From Candidatus Rifleibacteriota bacterium (lineage in GTDB: Bacteria; Muiribacteriota; Ozemobacteria; Ozemobacterales; Ozemobacteraceae), in contig JAAYVD010000168.1 of the NCBI GenBank assembly GCA_012517355.1, positions 1 to 64,000 of the forward strand: a stretch of DNA of 64,000 nucleotides, in the 5' to 3' direction. A program made the position numbers and the translations under genes. Shown here in pieces: positions 59,413-64,000 of this stretch (the stretch's first letter is position 1; each line of letters starts with the position of its first letter). Below the pieces are notes generated by a model. The model had not been told where the DNA came from. It made no database searches and worked only from the letters and a program-made list of their open reading frames with translations.

Positions 59413-60321
59413 TCAAGGCCCTTCGGCCGCCCCCTTCCCGACCCCGGCCGGGTCGCCCGCGCCCGGCTCCGGGCCTTCACGGGGCTGCAGGAGGAAGGTC
59501 AGCGCCGCCTCGAGCGCGCCCTGGTCCAGGACGTGCGCGCCGCCGTGCCGGAAGGTCTGCAGGTCTGACCCCTCGGCCCATCCGTGGGCGACGAGGTAAT
59601 CGCGGAAAGCCTCCACGTTGGGCCGGTTGTACAGGTCCCGATCGCCCCAACTCAGGAAGATGGGCCGCCGCCGCGCCGCCGGGTGCCGGCCGTAGGGCCA
59701 GGCTCCGCCGTCGAACCAGAAGGCGGCGAAGGGGGTGTCGGGATTGGTCAACACTTCGATGCCCCCGAAATATCCGCCGTTGGAGAAGCCGGCCAGCACG
59801 ACCCGCCGCGGGTCCACCGGCAGGGTCGCCACCAGGTGCGCGGCCAGGGAGGCGAGGAAGGCCCGGTTTTCCAACAGGTGCCCGGGATACCAGGCGCGCA
59901 CCTCGGGCACCTCCGGGAAGGCTCCCGGCCAGCCGCGCGGGAAGACCGCGATGAACCGGCGATCGGCTACCCGGGCGGCGAGGTCCCGGTAGACCCCCTT
60001 GGTCGACTGGGACAACCCGCCGACCGTGTCGAACCCTTGCAGGACGAAGACGAGGGGAAGCCGCTCGCCCGGCCCGATGCCGTCCGGCCTGACGAGAAAA
60101 TACGAGCGTTCGCCATGCGGCATGGGGAAAGGCCGTTCCGGCCACGGGAGCGGGGCCCAGTCCCGCAGGATGGGGATCCAGAGCCAGACCAGCAGCCCCC
60201 ACAGGCCGGCCGCCACCCAGAGCACCCAGGCACGGCGCCGGCCAGGGGCCGCCCCCCCGGGCCCGCCCGGGCGCGGCGGTTCCTTTTCCGGCCCGGTTCT
60301 GCTACCATGGGAGCCATCCAC
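59413..60321 (-). CDS. Membrane-anchored PHB-depolymerase/feruloyl-esterase-like hydrolase
   Basis: A ~302-residue serine hydrolase of the polyhydroxybutyrate depolymerase/LpqC esterase type. One membrane helix (WVLWVAAGLWGLLVWLWIPI) anchors it, with the catalytic domain outside: oxyanion strand PLVFVLQGFDTVGG, Ser in LAGFSNGGYFGG, Asp in LSWGDRDLYNRP, His in RHGGAHVLDQG. The substrate could be a polyester or an ester-linked oligosaccharide. The start is uncertain: GTG at 60321 is used here, and an ATG at 60387 would run into the start codon of the divergent gene. A Pro/Gly-rich segment precedes the helix, and the C-terminus ends in low-complexity sequence. Confidence 0.78.
   Translation of the reverse strand: MDGSHGSRTGPEKEPPRPGGPGGAAPGRRRAWVLWVAAGLWGLLVWLWIPILRDWAPLPWPERPFPMPHGERSYFLVRPDGIGPGERLPLVFVLQGFDTVGGLSQSTKGVYRDLAARVADRRFIAVFPRGWPGAFPEVPEVRAWYPGHLLENRAFLASLAAHLVATLPVDPRRVVLAGFSNGGYFGGIEVLTNPDTPFAAFWFDGGAWPYGRHPAARRRPIFLSWGDRDLYNRPNVEAFRDYLVAHGWAEGSDLQTFRHGGAHVLDQGALEAALTFLLQPREGPEPGAGDPAGVGKGAAEGP
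60300..60308 (+). promoter_or_regulatory. Extended -10 promoter for the YHS-type gene
   Basis: TGCTACCAT: TGn plus TACCAT, ~78 nt upstream of ATG at 60386. It lies inside or just upstream of the divergent esterase gene, depending on that gene's start. Confidence 0.35.
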
Positions 60322-60385
60322 AAGCCCCGGGCCGGGCGGCTCCGCCCCCCGGGAACCCGCTTGAACTTCGCTTTCGGAGGCAACC

Positions 60386-60919
60386 ATGTTTCGAAGATAC
60401 TCTCTGCCCACCCTGCTGGCAATCGTCGCCACCGCCGCCATCGCGTTCGGTCAGGCCCTTCCCGCCACCGTGACCGACGTCGGCAACGCCATCTGCCCGA
60501 GCTCCGGCGAGAAGGTCCAGGAGGGGGTCACCCTTCTGCACGAGGGCAAACTCTACCATTTCTGCTGCCCCGACTGCTTCGGCGCCTTCCAGAAGGATCC
60601 CGCCGCCATGATCGCGAAGATCACCGACGCGAAGGAGACCCCCCTCACCGTCACCAACGTCGGGGGGAACTGCCCGGTCACGGGGTCCCCGGCCAAGGCC
60701 GATTTCTACCTCGTCCGCGGCGACAAGATCACCTTCTACGCCAATGCTGAGAGCAAGGGGAAGGACACCCTGCCCGGCACCCCCACCTCCGCGCCGGCTC
60801 CGGTCGCTCCGGCGGCCGCCCCGGCCCCGGCCGACAGCGGCGCGGCCCCCGCCCCCCAGAGCGAGGGTGAGGCCTGCGGCGACTGCTCCAACTGCAGCGG
60901 GTGCCCCTCCGGCCACTGA
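60386..60919 (+). CDS. Exported YHS/TRASH-type metal-binding protein with a Cys-rich tail
   Basis: A 177-residue periplasmic protein. The signal peptide (YSLPTLLAIVATAAIAFGQA) follows ATG at 60386, with GGAGG upstream. The core (~35-80) is a YHS-like metal-binding fold: ICPSSGEKVQEGVTLLHEGK, then LYHFCCPDCFGAFQKDP. A second, weaker unit follows (GGNCPVTGSPAKADFYLVRG). An Ala/Pro-rich linker ends in a Cys-rich tail, ACGDCSNCSGCPSGH, that looks like an additional metal or disulfide site. The protein probably binds copper, zinc or another soft metal in the periplasm. It stands alone, divergent from the esterase. Confidence 0.8.
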   Translation: MFRRYSLPTLLAIVATAAIAFGQALPATVTDVGNAICPSSGEKVQEGVTLLHEGKLYHFCCPDCFGAFQKDPAAMIAKITDAKETPLTVTNVGGNCPVTGSPAKADFYLVRGDKITFYANAESKGKDTLPGTPTSAPAPVAPAAAPAPADSGAAPAPQSEGEACGDCSNCSGCPSGH

Positions 60920-61019
60920 GCCGGCCCGTTCGCCACATCCGGCCGCCCGGGGACGCCACCGCGCCCCGGGCGGCCCCTTTCGCGGCAGGGAATGGTCGCG
61001 CCATGCCAGGGGCCATCCG

Positions 61020-62696
61020 CTACCTGGGCGGCTGGCGCTTCCAGGCCCAGTAGGAAAGAGCCTCAGCCCACAGGAGGGGCACTTCCTGATGGCGGTGGAT
61101 GGTCTCCGAGAGGGCCAGTTCCCGGCCGTCCTTCCCCTGGACGACGAGGTGATACTGGAACCCGAACAGGGTGGAAAGGACCTCCGAGACCACGGGCACC
61201 CCGCCGAAAACCGCCCAGGGATCCTCCATGACATGGATCCCCGCCACCTGGCTGAACGACAACACCGGCTCTTCGCGCTCCCACCACAGGATCCGGGAGT
61301 GGAAGCGGATCCAGCCGCTAGCCAGGTCGACCACGTAGTATTCGTCGATCACCCGGTTCCAGATCCACAGCAGGCTGACGACCACCGTGGCGGAATCGAG
61401 GAGCAGCAGGTACCAGGCCCGCGGATGGCTGGCCAGGAACGACCACTGGGTGGCGATCATCCAACCGGTGACCCCCAGGAACCCCAGGGTGAGAAGCCCG
61501 AGCAGGGCCTTCTCCAGCATGGTCGACACCGGAATCTTGACCTCGCCGTCCGCGCCCACTTCGAAGAACAGCGAACTGGCGACCAAGGCCTTGACCAGGG
61601 GATCCCCGTGGCCGGCAGGGTTGGCAGCGGCAGGGGAACCCTTCCCCAGGACAGGCACCAGATCGAACGCAGACACCTGCCCTTCCTCCATCAGAAAGGG
61701 CAGACCGACGCCGGCGGCCAGCTCCCGGGCCCGGCCCGTGGCGCTCTCGAAGGCCTGGCGCACCTCGCCCGATCCCAATGTGACCGTGTCCAGCTCCAGG
61801 ATCTCGCGGGCGCGGGTGACCAGGACCAGGGAATACCGGAAGGAGAACCAGTTCAGCAACAGGGGAAACCCCTGCATCTCGCCCCGGACGGCGATTCCCT
61901 CGATCCCGTCGAACGGGATCTCCCGGCTCTGGTGATACAACGGATTGACCCAGCGGAAGCGGACCACGCGCCGACCGGGGTCGAACCGGACCGAGGCCCG
62001 GGAACACCACATGGCGACCAGGGTCAGCAGGAAGAGAATCCCGGCATCGGCCTGGAAGTGCTCGGGGAGCAGGCCGAACCCGTACCCCATATCGAAGACG
62101 GCGAGCGACATCAGGACGACGCTGCCCCGCAGCGCAAGCCCGGCCCATGCACGGGCCGGGCTTGGAATGTCCAGGGGTTCGCCTTCTGCGCAAGCGCCGA
62201 GCCCGGCAGGGGAAGGGTCCGTTTCGGGAACGTGGCCCGCGGTGGCCTCCTCCCCGGCCGCGACCGGAGCGGAGACCCCTGCGGGAGCCATGGGGGGCAT
62301 GCCCACCACCGGAGCGCCGGCGGCCGGCCCGGATGCCGGATCCGAGACTCCCTGGTCCCCCGGGGAAAGGAAGGCCCGCACGATCTGGCCGGGGAGATTC
62401 ACCAGGACGAGGAAGATCTCCAGAACGGCCTTCCCCAGGTCGCAGGCCATGTTTCCCGCCGCCGCCGCCACGCCAGGAATCCAGTCAAACGGCCGTTCGG
62501 GCGCCAACCCGATGAGATCGAGACCCCAATGAAGGATGACCATGAGCACGAGGCACGCCATCAGGAAGGCGGAGAGGGCTCCGATGATCCCCATGGCGAT
62601 GGGAAAGGCGACCGCCAGCGCGATGAGCAGGCCCACGACCACCACCATGATCGTGGAACGGGCCACCTGAAAATGCCGCACCCTGGCCTCGGCCAT
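61020..62696 (-). CDS. Multi-pass membrane protein of unknown function
   Basis: A 558-residue protein that I do not recognise. ATG at 62696 follows GGGGGAAGGG. The N-terminal helices (TIMVVVVGLLIALAVAFPIA, then IIGALSAFLMACLVLMVILH) are followed by a low-complexity linker (Ala/Pro/Gly, ~115-175) and more helices. Two PH-like or DUF-type cytoplasmic beta domains follow (VRFDPGRRVVRFRWVNPLYH, then EILELDTVTLGSGEVRQAFE; SGWIRFHSRILWWEREEPVL, then YHLVVQGKDGRELALSETIH). The repeated pattern of a helix pair followed by a beta domain with W/R-rich strands suggests an internal duplication. No enzyme motif is visible. Confidence 0.75.
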   Translation of the reverse strand: MAEARVRHFQVARSTIMVVVVGLLIALAVAFPIAMGIIGALSAFLMACLVLMVILHWGLDLIGLAPERPFDWIPGVAAAAGNMACDLGKAVLEIFLVLVNLPGQIVRAFLSPGDQGVSDPASGPAAGAPVVGMPPMAPAGVSAPVAAGEEATAGHVPETDPSPAGLGACAEGEPLDIPSPARAWAGLALRGSVVLMSLAVFDMGYGFGLLPEHFQADAGILFLLTLVAMWCSRASVRFDPGRRVVRFRWVNPLYHQSREIPFDGIEGIAVRGEMQGFPLLLNWFSFRYSLVLVTRAREILELDTVTLGSGEVRQAFESATGRARELAAGVGLPFLMEEGQVSAFDLVPVLGKGSPAAANPAGHGDPLVKALVASSLFFEVGADGEVKIPVSTMLEKALLGLLTLGFLGVTGWMIATQWSFLASHPRAWYLLLLDSATVVVSLLWIWNRVIDEYYVVDLASGWIRFHSRILWWEREEPVLSFSQVAGIHVMEDPWAVFGGVPVVSEVLSTLFGFQYHLVVQGKDGRELALSETIHRHQEVPLLWAEALSYWAWKRQPPR

Positions 62697-63169
62697 CCCT
62701 TCCCCCTTTGCCAACCCGGGCAGGATCCCGCAAGGGGCATACCAGTTCCCTCGACCGCGGAGACCGGCATGGAAAGGGCACCCCAGCCAGAACCTTCCCT
62801 GTGCCGGAGCTGTCCAGGTGCGCCAGGCCTGGCACGGGGAACCGGTCAACCGCCGTGCCATGGTCCGGTCCGCCGGGGTTCCCGCCGCGCGCGAAACCGG
62901 CCGGGCATGGCCAGCCCCCGTCCTGCGGTTCAGCCACTTGCTCACCGCGGCCCACACGAGCGGCAAGTGGCGGGGCCGGGCCAGCCACGGCCCCGGCCAG
63001 GCCCGTTCCCGCCCCTGCAGGCGGCCGACGGTCTGCCGCGGCTCCGGATGATCGGCCCTCGCCGGGAAGGGCCCGTTCCGTGGCCAAGGCGGTGGCGGAG
63101 GCGATTGAGACGCGGCCCCTGGCACGGTAGAATGGTGCCGCCCGTACCCCACCAGAGGAGTTTGAGAGC
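62697..63169. other. Intergenic region upstream of the A2M-like gene
   Basis: No supportable gene: reading frames here have no ribosome sites and no recognisable domain. The only supported signal is the promoter at 63105-63133. Confidence 0.5.
63105..63133 (+). promoter_or_regulatory. Sigma70 promoter of the A2M-like gene
   Basis: TTGAGA (63105-63110), 17-nt spacer, TAGAAT (63128-63133). Predicted start is near 63140, ~30 nt before ATG at 63170. Confidence 0.6.
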
Positions 63170-64000
63170 ATGAGCCGTTGTCGCCGCCTGTTGTCCCTGA
63201 CCGTCCTGGTTCTGTTGGTCGTGGTGTGCGCCTTCCCCTACCCCGGCCTGGCCAAGGCCGGCCTGGTCACCACGACCCTGGGCGGAACCGACCGCTACCT
63301 GGGCCACGTCGCCCTCGACAAGCCCATCTACCGCACGGGCGAGCCCTTGTTCGCCCGGGTCACGGTCCTGCACGCGATGACCAGGAAACCCTGGCCGTCC
63401 ACCGGCTACCTGGGCGCCCTGGTCGAGGTGCGCGGACCCAAGGGCGAGATCGTCCACTCCAGCTACGTCAACGGCGCCGACGGCCTGCTCGGCTTCCGCT
63501 GGGACATCCCCGACGGCCTGGCCGGCGGGGAATACACGCTCGCCATGACCTTTCCCGACCAGGGTCTGCCCCCCGCCGAACGGACCTTCGACATCCGGGT
63601 GTTCCGCGCCCCGCGCCTGAAGAGCCAGATCGTCTTTCTTCGCGACGGCTACGGCCCCGGCGACCAGGCGGCCGCCGCCCTGCACGTGGAACGGGCCGAG
63701 GGCGGCTTCCCGGCCGGGGCGAAGGTGACCCCCAGCGTCCTGGTCGATGGCCGGCCCGTGACGGCCGATCCCGCCACGGTCGACGGGGAGGGCAACGCCA
63801 CCGTGCGGTTCACCCTGCCCGCGGCCATCGAGCGCTGCGAGGGCACGCTGGCGCTGACCATCGAGGACGGCGGCACGGTCGAGACGGCCGCCAAGACCAT
63901 CCCCATCCTGCTGCAGACCCTCGACGTGCAGGTCTACCCCGAGGGCGGCGACCTCGTGAACGGCCTCCCCGGCCGGATCTACGTCGAGGCCCGCACCCCG
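63170..64000 (+). CDS. Alpha-2-macroglobulin-like (MG-domain) exported protein, N-terminal part
   Basis: The first 277 residues of a protein cut by the window end. The signal peptide (RLLSLTVLVLLVVVCAFPYP, cleavage near GLAKA) follows ATG at 63170, with GAGGAG at 9 nt. The mature region starts with HVALDKPIYRTGEPLFARVT, a macroglobulin MG-domain signature, followed by two more MG-like beta-sandwiches. VQVYPEGGDLVNGLPGRIYV at 253-272 matches the MG3/MG4 region of bacterial alpha-2-macroglobulins. These trap proteases in the periplasm or on the surface. The thioester motif, if present, lies beyond the window. Whether a penicillin-binding protein 1C gene follows, as is frequent, cannot be seen. 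Confidence 0.85.
   Translation, partial: MSRCRRLLSLTVLVLLVVVCAFPYPGLAKAGLVTTTLGGTDRYLGHVALDKPIYRTGEPLFARVTVLHAMTRKPWPSTGYLGALVEVRGPKGEIVHSSYVNGADGLLGFRWDIPDGLAGGEYTLAMTFPDQGLPPAERTFDIRVFRAPRLKSQIVFLRDGYGPGDQAAAALHVERAEGGFPAGAKVTPSVLVDGRPVTADPATVDGEGNATVRFTLPAAIERCEGTLALTIEDGGTVETAAKTIPILLQTLDVQVYPEGGDLVNGLPGRIYVEARTP

Noticed and set aside
62708-63130. A coding region upstream of the A2M-like gene
   Set aside because: Open frames on both strands but without ribosome sites or recognisable domains; Arg/Pro/Gly composition is that of GC-rich non-coding DNA.
1-64000. tRNA or rRNA genes
   Set aside because: I looked for T-loop, anticodon-stem and conserved rRNA motifs on both strands and found none.

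Overview
This is a 64 kb chromosomal stretch from a very GC-rich, flagellated, Gram-negative-type bacterium. The evidence is a flagellin, an HlyD-type periplasmic adaptor operon, a secreted alpha-2-macroglobulin-like protein and several exported enzymes. No rRNA, tRNA, CRISPR array or complete insertion sequence was seen. Taxonomy cannot be fixed from sequence alone. The mix of multidomain signalling proteins, class III cyclases, rubrerythrin/rubredoxin and palindromic repeats would suit a deep-branching anaerobic lineage such as Ozemobacterota/Riflebacteria or a deltaproteobacterial-type group; this is inference.

Layout. 1-0.8 kb: the end of a GH13 glycogen-branching-type enzyme. 1.1-9.4 kb: a 2246-residue hybrid Ser/Thr and histidine kinase, a small membrane protein and a NarL-type response regulator. 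9.6-10.7 kb: a membrane protein. 11.2-16.9 kb: a five-gene YbhGFSR-type ABC-2 exporter operon. 17-21.4 kb: a P2-type cation ATPase and an exported repeat protein. 21.9-27.1 kb: an alpha/beta hydrolase, a GAF-cyclase and a flagellin. 27.2-28 kb: rubrerythrin and rubredoxin. 28.1-35.1 kb (minus strand): UbiB-family kinase, DUF445 protein, two unknowns, a flavoprotein and an RsuA/RluB pseudouridine synthase. 35.3-41.8 kb (plus strand): PP2C phosphatase, kinase with zinc ribbon, nicotinamidase-like hydrolase, vWA protein, an unknown, and NrtR. 41.9-50.4 kb: exported pullulanase, a small ORF, a SpoIIE-type phosphatase and a GAF-GAF-PAS cyclase. 50.8-64 kb: membrane GT-C-like protein, low-GC exported protein, oligopeptidase B, amidohydrolase, CPBP-like protein, esterase, YHS-type metal protein, membrane protein and the start of an alpha-2-macroglobulin-like protein.

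Two things stand out. First, a family of ~85-nt palindromic elements (about seven full and three partial copies, 5.1-11.2 kb and 21.5 kb) folds into an outer stem enclosing two hairpins, followed by a third hairpin, and the outer stem co-varies between copies. Three copies sit in the same reading frame and orientation inside the giant hybrid kinase, and one forms the C-terminus of a membrane protein on the opposite strand. This resembles in-frame palindromic elements of Rickettsia, but the sequence is one I do not recognise. Second, the 35.3-41.8 kb block looks like a TerY-P-type vWA/PP2C/kinase phospho-signalling triad interleaved with NAD-metabolism genes; its kinase gene carries a single-base frameshift.

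Signalling genes dominate: two class III cyclases, two PP2C-fold phosphatases, two Ser/Thr-type kinases, a histidine kinase and a response regulator. Several carry long Pro/Gly/Arg-rich in-frame inserts inside otherwise conserved domains. Promoters with an extended -10 (TGn followed by a TAnnAT-like hexamer) recur 20-80 nt upstream of well-supported starts.
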